Source of the DNA: Enterobacter asburiae
Lineage (GTDB): Bacteria > Pseudomonadota > Gammaproteobacteria > Enterobacterales > Enterobacteriaceae
Length of the DNA: 64,000 bases
Direction: 5' to 3'
Assembly (NCBI RefSeq): GCF_024599655.1
Contig: NZ_CP102247.1
Span: 2,294,001-2,358,000, forward strand
Shown here: piece by piece, positions 17,510 to 25,385 of the stretch
Layout of the letters: the number at the start of each line of letters is the position of its first letter
Numbering within the stretch: position 1 is the first letter of the stretch
Position numbers and translations under genes: made by a program
Notes under the pieces: model-generated
What the model saw: the letters and a program-made list of their open reading frames with translations, nothing else
Told to the model about the DNA's origin: nothing
Databases searched by the model: none

Positions 17510-18511
17510 ATGACAAAATTACCCCGTTTTTCACTCGCCTTTCTTCATCCCCGTTACTGGCTAAGCTGGGCCGGCATTGCCGCCTTGTGGCTTATCATGC
17601 TGCTCCCTTATCCAATTCTGTTCAGAATCGGTCATGGACTGGGTCGACTGGCGATGCGCCTGCTTCCGCGCCGCGTCGAGATTGCCCGCCGCAACCTTGA
17701 GCTCTGTTTTCCGGAGATGAACAAGGATGAACGCGAGTCATTGCTGCAGCGTAATTTTGAATCGGTAGGAATGGGGGTGATCGAAACCGGAATGGCATGG
17801 TTCTGGCCTGCATGGCGGGTGCGGAAATGCTTTACCGTGACGGGTTATGAGCATATGGAAAAGGCCAGGGCGCAAGGAAAGGGCGTAGTGCTGGTGGGGA
17901 TGCATTTTCTGACGCTTGAGCTGGGCGCGCGGATATTTGGCATGCTTAACCCCGGTATTGGGGTGTATCGTCCCAACAATAATGCGCTGCTGGACTGGCT
18001 TCAGACGCGCGGACGCCTGCGCTCAAATAAAACCATGCTCGATCGTCATGATTTAAAGGGGATGATCCGCTCGCTGAAGCAGAATGAGATTTTGTGGTAC
18101 GCCCCGGACCATGACTACGGCAAAACCAATAGCGTCTTTGTGCCGTTTTTTGCGGTTCCGGATGCCGCCACGACCGCTGGGAGCTATATGCTGGTCAAAA
18201 GCGCTAAGCCTGCCGTCATTCCCTTTGTGCCGCGCCGCAGGGCGGACGGCACCGGCTACGAACTGATTATTCTGGAGGATATCAGCGAGGCGCTGCAGGG
18301 GGGAGATAAAGAATCTGTAGCGACGCAGATGAACAGGGCGATTGAGCAGGCGGTACGGATGGCGCCAGAACAGTATATGTGGCTGCACCGGCGCTTCAAA
18401 ACGCGTCCTGAAGGTCAGCCTGACCGCTATGCCCGCCGCAAGAGCGTGGCACCACGGGCTGATATCCTGTCCGCCGCCGATCTTTCCGACCGGTCAGGCG
18501 TCCAGCACTAA
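17510..18511 (+). CDS. LpxL/LpxP-family lipid A secondary acyltransferase
   Basis: A 333-residue inner-membrane acyltransferase of the HtrB/MsbB family, which adds a secondary acyl chain (laurate or palmitoleate) to Kdo2-lipid IVA from acyl-ACP. A single N-terminal transmembrane helix (about residues 19-37) precedes the catalytic HX4E motif HFLTLE (His132-Glu137). FFAVPDAATTAGSY and PEQYMWLHRRFKTRP match the family. It starts at 17510 with a weak ribosome site. It resembles E. coli LpxP most (FLHPRYWL near the start, IETGMAWFWP), yet runs about 27 residues longer, ending in a polar tail after the family's normal end. It may be an additional paralogue beside genomic lpxL/lpxP. Confidence 0.85.
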   Translation: MTKLPRFSLAFLHPRYWLSWAGIAALWLIMLLPYPILFRIGHGLGRLAMRLLPRRVEIARRNLELCFPEMNKDERESLLQRNFESVGMGVIETGMAWFWPAWRVRKCFTVTGYEHMEKARAQGKGVVLVGMHFLTLELGARIFGMLNPGIGVYRPNNNALLDWLQTRGRLRSNKTMLDRHDLKGMIRSLKQNEILWYAPDHDYGKTNSVFVPFFAVPDAATTAGSYMLVKSAKPAVIPFVPRRRADGTGYELIILEDISEALQGGDKESVATQMNRAIEQAVRMAPEQYMWLHRRFKTRPEGQPDRYARRKSVAPRADILSAADLSDRSGVQH

Positions 18512-18520
18512 GACAGCAAT

Positions 18521-18548
18521 CCTGCCCTCACCGTGCAATGAGGGCAGG
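18521..18548. terminator. Inverted repeat between convergent acyltransferase and malic enzyme genes
   Basis: CCTGCCCTCA and TGAGGGCAGG form a perfect 10-bp stem with an 8-nt loop, midway between two converging genes. Neither side has a good T run, so it is a likely but not classical terminator. Confidence 0.6.
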
Positions 18549-18556
18549 CGCGAGGC

Positions 18557-20242
18557 TTACAGCGCAGACCTGCGGTACGGCGCGTAGTCCGCCTGCCACC
18601 AGGTCTTCTCGATACGCGCCATCAACGTCTCATCATCTATCGCCGGAGCCATGCCCTGTGCAATCGCGGCCCGGGCGACGGCGACGGCAATCTGGCGTGA
18701 GACCGTTTCAATTTGATCTACCGGCGGCAGCAGTCCGCCTTTTTCCGTGGTGACCAGCGGAGACTGCGCGGCCAGGCTGCGGCTTGCTGCCATCAGCATC
18801 TCTTCCGTCACCCGGCGCGCGTTGCAGGCCAGCACGCCCAGCCCCAGACCCGGGAAAATATAGGCGTTATTACACTGGGCAATCTCGTAGTGTTCATTCT
18901 CCCAGAATACCGGGGCGAACGGGCTGCCGGTGGCCACCAGTGCGGCACCCTGAGTCCAGGCGATAAGATCCTGCGGCTGGGCTTCCGCCCGTGAGGTCGG
19001 GTTCGAGAGCGGCATGATGATTGGGCGCGGACAGTGGCGATGCATCTCTTTGACAATCTCTTCGCTGAACAGCCCCGGCTGGCCTGAAACGCCGATCATC
19101 ACCGTGGGATGCGCGTTCTTCACCACGTCCAGCAGGGAAATATTTTGCGAGTCTACCTGCCAGCTGCAAACGGCGTCGCGCGCGGTAAGCAGGTTTTTCT
19201 GGAAATCGAGAAGATTCGTCATGTCGTCGGTCAGCAGGCCGAAGCGATCGACCATAAAGATTCGCCTGCGCGCTTCCGGCTCGGTCAGGCCGTCATCTAC
19301 CATCAGCGCCACAATTTTTTCTGCTATCCCGCATCCGGCAGAACCGCTGCCCAGGAAGACCACGCGCTGGTCGCGAATGCGCGTGCCCGCCGCATGCGCC
19401 GCTGCCATCAGCGTTCCGGCGGTGACCGCTGCCGTGCCCTGGATATCATCATTGAAGCAGCACAGCTGGTCGCGGTAGCGCTGGAGAAGTCGGGTGGCGT
19501 TTTTCTGCGCGAAGTCCTCAAATTGCAGGAGCACATTGGGCCAGCGCGCTTTAACGGTGCTGACAAACATATCCATAAATTCAGCATACTGATCGTCGCT
19601 GATGCGCGGATGACGCCAACCCATGTACATCGGGTCGTCGAGGTGCTGCTGATTATTGGTGCCGACATCCAGCATAATCGGCAGGGTGGAGGCCGGATGG
19701 ATCCCCCCGCAGGCGGTATACAGCGACAGCTTACCAATTGGGATGCCCATTCCGCCGATACCCTGATCGCCAAGCCCCAAAATACGTTCTCCGTCCGTCA
19801 CCACAATCACGCGAACGTCGTTGCGCGAAAAGCTCTGCAGCATCTCATCAATACGATGGCGGTTAGGCCATGAAATAAACAGGCCGCGCGCGCGTCGATA
19901 AATCGTAGAGAAATGCTCGCAGGCTTCACCGACCGTCGGGGTATAGATAATCGGTAACGTCTCTTTGAGATGCGAACGCAAGAGGTTATAAAAAAGAGTT
20001 TCATTGGTGTCCTGAATATTTCGCAGGTATACATGACGCGAAATATCGCTTTTAAAATGGCAGAACTGCACCCAGGCGCGCTCGGTTTGTTCTTCAATAG
20101 TTTCAACGTTGTGCGGCAATAGTCCATGCAGATTAAAATTATCACGCTCTTCTTTAATAAATGCGAGCCCTTTATTTAGCAGCGGATTTTCCAGCAATAC
20201 GGCCCCGTTATAGGGGGTGTAAAGAACTTCTTTCCTGGACAT
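18557..20242 (-). CDS. maeA: NAD-type malic enzyme (MaeA/SfcA family)
   Basis: A 561-residue malic enzyme that converts malate to pyruvate and CO2. Key residues are visible: Tyr100 in LPIIYTPTVGEA, Lys171 in GIPIGKL, the metal-site region LQFEDFAQKNA and the dinucleotide loop FLGSGSAGCGIAE. The ATG at 20242 is chosen because the protein then aligns with E. coli MaeA from its start. The sequence departs from K-12 MaeA across much of its length (N-terminus and C-terminal third), and the place is not that of K-12 maeA, so it may be a second, dedicated enzyme. It is divergent from a 2HCT transporter, like malic/malolactic enzymes paired with MaeN or MleP. A malolactic activity cannot be excluded from sequence. 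Confidence 0.85.
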   Translation of the reverse strand: MSRKEVLYTPYNGAVLLENPLLNKGLAFIKEERDNFNLHGLLPHNVETIEEQTERAWVQFCHFKSDISRHVYLRNIQDTNETLFYNLLRSHLKETLPIIYTPTVGEACEHFSTIYRRARGLFISWPNRHRIDEMLQSFSRNDVRVIVVTDGERILGLGDQGIGGMGIPIGKLSLYTACGGIHPASTLPIMLDVGTNNQQHLDDPMYMGWRHPRISDDQYAEFMDMFVSTVKARWPNVLLQFEDFAQKNATRLLQRYRDQLCCFNDDIQGTAAVTAGTLMAAAHAAGTRIRDQRVVFLGSGSAGCGIAEKIVALMVDDGLTEPEARRRIFMVDRFGLLTDDMTNLLDFQKNLLTARDAVCSWQVDSQNISLLDVVKNAHPTVMIGVSGQPGLFSEEIVKEMHRHCPRPIIMPLSNPTSRAEAQPQDLIAWTQGAALVATGSPFAPVFWENEHYEIAQCNNAYIFPGLGLGVLACNARRVTEEMLMAASRSLAAQSPLVTTEKGGLLPPVDQIETVSRQIAVAVARAAIAQGMAPAIDDETLMARIEKTWWQADYAPYRRSAL

Positions 20243-20370
20243 GGTTAACTCCTGGGTATTTAAGTGACAAAGATAAAAGGCGAGTAAAAACAGTGGCTTT
20301 ACGGGTTGTAAAGACACGGTTTCTTGTGTGTTTGATTGGGGGTAATTTAGCGCTTAGCTAACGGAACAGG

Positions 20371-20386
20371 AGTGATAAAGTTCACA
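20371..20386. promoter_or_regulatory. Candidate CRP site between malic enzyme and transporter genes
   Basis: AGTGA-N6-TCACA matches the CRP core TGTGA-N6-TCACA at 9 of 10 positions. It lies in the 409-bp divergent gap (20243-20651), which otherwise contains AT-rich promoter DNA and no visible gene. Catabolite control of malate use would fit. Which promoter it serves is not clear from distance (129 bp from the enzyme start, 266 bp from the transporter start). Confidence 0.6.
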
Positions 20387-20651
20387 TTCTTTCTGGTTTT
20401 ATTAATTTCAAAAAGGAATGCATCGATCACCATGAATAACTTTAGTTACATAATGATGAATTAAATTATTTAAAAGGAAAGAGTTGTTGCGTTCACATTT
20501 CTCTGCGGGAGCACATGCTAATTTCACCCTGAGCCTGTTTTTAGAAAAGGCCGCATAAATCATTATTTATATTTAAGAACATTTTTTCGTATCAGGAATA
20601 GTTTCAGTTATTCCTTTCTCTGTATATCCGAACACAATTTCAGGTGATTAT

Positions 20652-21983
20652 ATGAAAGATAATCCTGTACCGACTTCTGAACTGTCTACCTCGCGTTTTG
20701 CCTTTGGGCTCAACAATACTGAGGTGGGCACGGTCCCGTTGATGCTGTTCGTCGGGATTGCCGCTATTGTGGCGACGTCCGCCTGGGCAGGGCTGCTGCC
20801 GAAAAATATGATAGGTGGTCTCGCGGTCATCATGACCCTTGGTTTCGCGTTTGCCAAAGTGGGGCGTCAAATTCCGGTGCTGAAGGATATCGGCGGCCCG
20901 GCGATCCTGTGCCTGATGGTGCCCTCCGTGCTGGTCTATTTTGGCGTATTCGGGAAACAAACCCTCGATACCGTGCATCTGCTGATGAAAGAGGCGAATC
21001 TGCTCTATTTCGTCATCGCCTGCCTGGTGGTCGGCAGTATTCTGGGAATGAACCGGGTGCTGCTGATCCAGGGGATGATGCGCATGTTTGTGCCGCTGGT
21101 GGCGGGAACTTGCATGGCGGTGCTGAGCGGCCTTATTGTGGGCTCACTGTTTGGCTATACGCCTTACCACACCTTCTTCTTCATCATTGTGCCCATCATC
21201 GGCGGCGGGATTGGCGAGGGGATTTTGCCGCTGTCCCTGGCCTATTCGGCAATACTGGGGCAGACGCCTGACGTCTACGTTGCGCAGCTGGCACCCGCTG
21301 CGGTCGTCGGGAATATCTTCGCCATCATTTGTGCGGGCTCGCTGGCGCGACTCGGCGCGAAACGTCCTGCGCTTTCGGGAAATGGCATGCTCACGCGGAG
21401 TAAAGACGACGCCAGCCTGTTTGCTGGGGCGCAAAGCACGCAGCAGACGGATTTTCATCTGATGGGGGGCGGATTACTGATGGTGTGCGCGTTTTTCATC
21501 GTCGGCGGATTGTTTGAAAAACTGGTACACATTCCCGGCCCGGTGCTGATGATCCTGATTGCCGTTCTGTGTAAATACTTCAGGGTGATCCCGGCCTCAA
21601 TGGAGCAGGGCGCGCACAGTTGCTATAAATTCGTCTCGGCTGCGCTGGTCTGGCCGCTAATGATCGGCCTCGGGATGTTATACGTGCCGCTTGAGAGCGT
21701 GGTGTCGGTCTTCTCGGTGGGATACGTGGTGGTATGCGGTTCGGTTGTGATTGCGATGGCGCTGAGCGGCTACGTTATCGCGTCGCGTCTGAATATGTAT
21801 CCTGTGGAAGCGGCCATTGTAACCTGCTGCCACAGCGGGCTGGGCGGAACGGGGGACGTGGCCATTTTGTCCGCGTCTAACCGGATGTCGCTCATGCCGT
21901 TCGCGCAGATCGCCACCCGCATCGGCGGCGCGTCGACGGTGATTTTCGCCACGCTGCTGATGGGCTGGATTATGGCGCACTGA
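20652..21983 (+). CDS. 2-hydroxycarboxylate transporter (CitS/MaeN/MleP family)
   Basis: A 443-residue inner-membrane secondary transporter of the 2HCT family (TC 2.A.24). Two inverted halves each carry the family GGxG loop: GGGIGEG at residues 184-190 and GGTGD at 398-402. Arg423 in IATRIGG aligns with the substrate-binding arginine known in CitS. Its divergent partner is a malic enzyme, so L-malate is the most likely substrate, taken up with Na+ or H+ or exchanged for lactate; citrate is an alternative given the citrate lyase cluster 12 kb away. The 5' region has the CRP-like site. A long hairpin follows the stop codon. Confidence 0.88.
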   Translation: MKDNPVPTSELSTSRFAFGLNNTEVGTVPLMLFVGIAAIVATSAWAGLLPKNMIGGLAVIMTLGFAFAKVGRQIPVLKDIGGPAILCLMVPSVLVYFGVFGKQTLDTVHLLMKEANLLYFVIACLVVGSILGMNRVLLIQGMMRMFVPLVAGTCMAVLSGLIVGSLFGYTPYHTFFFIIVPIIGGGIGEGILPLSLAYSAILGQTPDVYVAQLAPAAVVGNIFAIICAGSLARLGAKRPALSGNGMLTRSKDDASLFAGAQSTQQTDFHLMGGGLLMVCAFFIVGGLFEKLVHIPGPVLMILIAVLCKYFRVIPASMEQGAHSCYKFVSAALVWPLMIGLGMLYVPLESVVSVFSVGYVVVCGSVVIAMALSGYVIASRLNMYPVEAAIVTCCHSGLGGTGDVAILSASNRMSLMPFAQIATRIGGASTVIFATLLMGWIMAH

Positions 21984-21994
21984 TCCGAAACGTC

Positions 21995-22045
21995 AGGATA
22001 CTGAATCGCAACGACATTTTCAGGATGTCGCTGCGGTTCAGTCCT
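21995..22045 (+). terminator. Long imperfect hairpin after the 2HCT transporter gene
   Basis: The arms pair as CGACAT/ATGTCG at the loop, then GCAA/TGC-type and CTGAA/TTCAG segments, and AGG/CCT at the base, about 20 pairs with one mismatch, a wobble and a 2-nt bulge. TTTATAAA follows. It begins 12 bp after the transporter stop and probably ends that transcript or protects its 3' end. Confidence 0.6.
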
Positions 22046-22104
22046 TTATAAATATCACCGTACTGTATAGAATTACCGCATCCACAGCGACGGGATACCA
22101 CACG

Positions 22105-22740
22105 ATGACCGCAAGAGTTGATTATCAAATTGAAAAATATCTCCTTACCGAAGCCGCCGAGCCGGAGCGTCTGACGCGCCAGTGGGCAGAGGTGATGGAG
22201 GAGTGTCGTGAGCAAAAGTCCGGTGCAGAGGAGCGGCTGCGCCTCGCGTTGCTTAATGTGGATTACGTCACCAGCTTCGAGCTGCCCTTCAGGCTGCTTC
22301 TTACCCGTGCGCCCCAGCTGATAGACGTTGTCAGAAAAGAGCTTCAGCTCAGTCAGAAAAATGTGCTGTTTAACGGCAAGCGCTTTGGCTGCGTCTATAG
22401 CCTGAAAAGGGATCTCGACGGAATACCTGACGAGTTTACCTATCAGCTTAAAACGCGGATCCAGCGCAGTGACGCGACGGGATGTAATGAATTACCTTAC
22501 AGGCAAATAGCCCAGCAGGTTAAAGCCCCCCGCGAACGACTTAAGCTGGCGCTGGAAAATGGGTTAGCGGTAACGGCACTCGACGGGCTTTTCTGGTTTG
22601 GCATTCAGCGCATCGCGGCGGATGTACAGAGGTTAAGGAAAACGGGCGTGAGAATTGTGACGTCTGAGACCGAGGTCTTCGATACGCTTACAAAGACCAG
22701 CCGACGGATCCCTGTTTATAGCCTTGCTCGCCCGGAATGA
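22105..22740 (+). CDS. Unrecognised protein with two apparent winged-helix repeats
   Basis: A 211-residue soluble protein that I cannot assign to a characterised gene. Two segments look alike: residues 43-101 (ERLRLALLNVDYVTSFELP ... VYSLKR) and 143-208 (ERLKLALENGLAVTALDGLF ... VYSLAR). Each follows the pattern of the short winged helix-turn-helix seen in phage-type HTH_39 domains: helix, LxxLR-like recognition helix, then a beta wing ending VYSL. Residues 1-42 are charged and helical, and the linker is basic. It stands alone between the transporter and a convergent MocR gene. A DNA-binding role is inferred from fold pattern only. Confidence 0.6.
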   Translation: MTARVDYQIEKYLLTEAAEPERLTRQWAEVMEECREQKSGAEERLRLALLNVDYVTSFELPFRLLLTRAPQLIDVVRKELQLSQKNVLFNGKRFGCVYSLKRDLDGIPDEFTYQLKTRIQRSDATGCNELPYRQIAQQVKAPRERLKLALENGLAVTALDGLFWFGIQRIAADVQRLRKTGVRIVTSETEVFDTLTKTSRRIPVYSLARPE

Positions 22741-22767
22741 GTATTCGCCGCTGACCGGTCGACGGCA

Positions 22768-24258
22768 TTAAACATTACGGAAAATTGCGGCCAATTTTTT
22801 TACAGCGTCTTCTATTTCCTTCTCCGTGTAAGCGGCAAATCCCATTAAAAAACCGGTGGACGCGGGGGAGCCTGCATATAAATCGGTAAGCCCAAGTATA
22901 TCAACACCCGCGCGGCGGGCGGCGGTGGCTATCTCTTTCTCGGATATTCCGTGCTTCAGGTGACAAGGCATTTGCATTCCCCCCGCTGGCGTTTCACAGG
23001 CAACATACTCAGAAAGATACGCGTCTATCATGCTTGCCAGCGTGTTGCGACGAGCAACGTAAATACTCCGCATCTTTCGAACATAGGCGCCAAAATGGCC
23101 TCCCTCCAGAAATTTAGCCAGCGTCAGCTGGGTTATTGAGGCGGTGTGACCATCCATTAACGTCCTCGCCATGGTAAAGGGCTCTATCAGTTCTGAGGGA
23201 ACGATGGTGTAGGCAATACGCAGCCCGGGGAAAAGAGACTTGGTGAACGTGCCGATATAAATTGTCCGGTTGTACGTATCAAGCCCCTGAAGACTGGCCA
23301 TAGGCTTACCTTCGTAGTGAAACTCGCTGTCATAGTCATCCTCAATGATCCAGGCTCCGTAACGGTTTGCCCATTTAACAACGGCCAGTCGTCGGTCAAG
23401 AGAGAGCGTCACCCCGGTAGGGTACTGATGAGACGGCGTAAGGTAGATCGCCCTGGCTGGCTCGGTAAGAGAATTAAGACCGTCAACAGAGATGCCTTTT
23501 TCATCAAGAGGAACCGGAATACAGCGAAGGCCTGCAGCGTTGAACGCTTTGTGCGCCCCTTGATAGGAGGGATCTTCAATGACAATGCCATCCCCGGCGT
23601 CCATCAGCACGTGGGAACAGAGCGCAAGCGCCTGTTGAGAACTTGTCAGAACGATGACCTGTTCTGCCCTCGCACGCGTTCCGCGCTCAAGGTTGACATA
23701 TTCTGCAATGGCCCGTCGCAGGCGCTCTATACCCTGTGGTGGACTTTGCTCTAACGCCTGGTGCTGAAACTCCTTCATAACCTGTCGCTGAAGACGTTCC
23801 CAGATCGGAATGGGAAACATGCGGGTTTCAGGAATGCCGGGCGCAAGGGGGCGAGGGGCGGAAAACTCGCGGATCCCGCCGCTTTCATAAACGATCTTTC
23901 CCCGGTCGCTGAGTTTTGCTTTTCGTATCTCAGCGGTTGGATGAGGCTGTCGAGGACGGGGTTTTAAAAAACGCGCGCTGGAAGAGACGAAGCTCCCTCT
24001 GCCTGTTTGTCTCTCAATAAAACCTTCGGCATGCAGGCTGGAGTAGGCCGCTTCTATGGTATCCCGGGAAACGCTGAGAGAAGCCGCCAGCGCGCGTGAA
24101 GCAGGAAGGGCCTTACCGTGAGATAGTACCCCTTCCAGTATCAGCGTCCGTATTGCTCTCTGGATCCTTTCATGAAGCGGTAGCGATCCGTTAGCGGGGT
24201 CGATAATCCATGCCTTAACCGTTTCAAGCTGTGCATGCTTAAACATTATGTTGTCCAC
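22768..24258 (-). CDS. MocR-type GntR/aminotransferase regulator
   Basis: A chimeric regulator of 496 residues. The N-terminal GntR winged helix (about 25-95) has the pattern ALAASLSVSRDTIEAAYSSL. A type-I aminotransferase-like domain follows, with LTPSHQYPTG, the aspartate in IIEDDYDSEF and the PLP lysine in GTFTKSLFPGLR. Such proteins sense PLP or an amino compound. The GTG at 24258 is preceded by GAGGG, whereas the ATG at 24246 has no nearby ribosome site, so the longer form is chosen. It is divergent from a GNAT gene 151 bp away, the probable target. It is not PdxR by context, as no pyridoxal synthase gene is adjacent. Confidence 0.85.
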   Translation of the reverse strand: MDNIMFKHAQLETVKAWIIDPANGSLPLHERIQRAIRTLILEGVLSHGKALPASRALAASLSVSRDTIEAAYSSLHAEGFIERQTGRGSFVSSSARFLKPRPRQPHPTAEIRKAKLSDRGKIVYESGGIREFSAPRPLAPGIPETRMFPIPIWERLQRQVMKEFQHQALEQSPPQGIERLRRAIAEYVNLERGTRARAEQVIVLTSSQQALALCSHVLMDAGDGIVIEDPSYQGAHKAFNAAGLRCIPVPLDEKGISVDGLNSLTEPARAIYLTPSHQYPTGVTLSLDRRLAVVKWANRYGAWIIEDDYDSEFHYEGKPMASLQGLDTYNRTIYIGTFTKSLFPGLRIAYTIVPSELIEPFTMARTLMDGHTASITQLTLAKFLEGGHFGAYVRKMRSIYVARRNTLASMIDAYLSEYVACETPAGGMQMPCHLKHGISEKEIATAARRAGVDILGLTDLYAGSPASTGFLMGFAAYTEKEIEDAVKKLAAIFRNV

Positions 24259-24409
24259 TTTCCCTCGTATTTCTTAATTCTAAAGGAATATTGCACGCAG
24301 CAGGATGAAAAATTGGTCTGCCTTGATGGCGAGAATTGGCGGGGCAAAACGTGCCATTCAGCGAATACACTTTTCCTGAAACGAATAAACGGGTGAGAGA
24401 AGAGGCACT

Positions 24410-24865
24410 ATGAATAATACGAGCGTGACAATTGAGGCAGTTAAAGAACGTGATTTTGAAAGCTGGATGCCACTGTGGGGGAAATATCAGGCGTTTTACA
24501 ACGTCGATCTGTCCGGGGCGATTACTGAACGAACCTGGCAACGATTTTTCAGCCCCGTTGAGCCGCTATACTGCGTGGTGGCACGATGTAATGGAGATAT
24601 AGTGGGTTTTGCTCATTATCTCTTTCACCGTTCGACCTGGGCTGAGAGCGATTACTGCTACCTCGAAGATTTATACGTCTGCGAAACCGTCAGGGGCAAA
24701 CACATTGGCAAACAGTTAATAGAATATGTTCAGAGAGAAGCCAGAAAACACCACGCCAGTCATCTTTACTGGCATACGCATGAAGCCAACTATCGCGGGC
24801 AACGATTGTACGACTGGATTGGCAAAAAAAGTGGAATGATTGAGTATCGTATGCACGTGAGGTAA
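24410..24865 (+). CDS. GNAT N-acetyltransferase
   Basis: A 151-residue acetyltransferase with the acetyl-CoA loop in LEDLYVCETVRGKHIGKQLI and the final-strand segment HTHEANYRGQRLYDWIG. It resembles small acetyltransferases acting on amines or amino acids. Its regulator is probably the divergent MocR protein, which would fit an amino-compound substrate. It is followed by a short GC-rich hairpin. Confidence 0.82.
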   Translation: MNNTSVTIEAVKERDFESWMPLWGKYQAFYNVDLSGAITERTWQRFFSPVEPLYCVVARCNGDIVGFAHYLFHRSTWAESDYCYLEDLYVCETVRGKHIGKQLIEYVQREARKHHASHLYWHTHEANYRGQRLYDWIGKKSGMIEYRMHVR

Positions 24866-24882
24866 ATCCCTTAGCTGACGTG

Positions 24883-24908
24883 ATGCCCCTTAAATCTATA
24901 CGGGGCAT
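24883..24908 (+). terminator. Hairpin after the GNAT gene
   Basis: ATGCCCC and GGGGCAT form a 7-bp stem with a 12-nt loop between a rightward and a leftward gene. The downstream T content is poor, so termination efficiency is uncertain. Confidence 0.5.
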
Positions 24909-24922
24909 TTCCCCACATGTTC

Positions 24923-25225
24923 TTATGATTTCGCCTGTAAAAGTATCGCCATCAGCCCCGGAAAACGGGCATCCAGATCCTCTCTTCGCAACGAAATCAT
25001 GTTTTCTCGTCCCTGTGGACGCTGCCAGATCACGCCGCTGTCGCGCAGTACGCGCCAGTGATGGGTCATCGTCGATTTCACCACATCTTCCGGGCGCAGC
25101 GCGTTACAGCTGAGTTCGCTGCCATCGGCGAGCCGGCGAATGATCGACAGCCGGAGCGGGTTGCCGAGGGCAAACAGCACATTTTCCAGCAGTATTTGTT
25201 CAGTTTCAGGGTGGTTTGGGATCAT
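24923..25225 (-). CDS. ArsR-family winged-helix repressor
   Basis: A 100-residue winged-helix protein of the ArsR/SmtB family. Residues 15-80 include FALGNPLRLSIIRRLADG and STMTHHWRVLRDSGVIWQRP, the core helix-turn-helix and wing. The metal-binding ELCVCDL box of ArsR/SmtB is absent; SCNAL holds a single cysteine. It may therefore sense redox state, a small molecule or nothing directly. It is divergent from the EF-G paralogue (160 bp between starts) and is its likely regulator. Confidence 0.8.
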   Translation of the reverse strand: MIPNHPETEQILLENVLFALGNPLRLSIIRRLADGSELSCNALRPEDVVKSTMTHHWRVLRDSGVIWQRPQGRENMISLRREDLDARFPGLMAILLQAKS

Positions 25226-25283
25226 CGTTTTCCTGCGTTTGGCGTCAGATTGAGCTATATCAACAATAGGTCAACCGTTAAAA

Positions 25284-25317
25284 AATAGTTCGATAATACT
25301 CGTACAATAGGACTATT
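25284..25317. promoter_or_regulatory. Possible operator between the ArsR-like gene and the EF-G paralogue
   Basis: AATAGT at 25284-25289 and ACTATT at 25312-25317 are an inverted repeat flanking an AT-rich segment with promoter-like sequence. The location 70-100 bp upstream of the EF-G paralogue fits an operator, but the arms are short and far apart. Confidence 0.3.
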
Positions 25318-25385
25318 ATAGCAAACGAACGAATGCACGACCATCCTGGTCGTCACAGACAAGTCATAAGACTTAAGGAAATATC

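Noticed and set aside
22768..24258. MocR protein as PdxR, the regulator of pyridoxal phosphate synthesis
   Set aside because: No pdxS/pdxT or other vitamin B6 gene is adjacent; the divergent gene is an acetyltransferase.
24923..25225. ArsR-like gene as an arsenic or metal resistance regulator
   Set aside because: The metal-binding cysteine box is missing and there is no arsB, arsC or metal efflux gene nearby.
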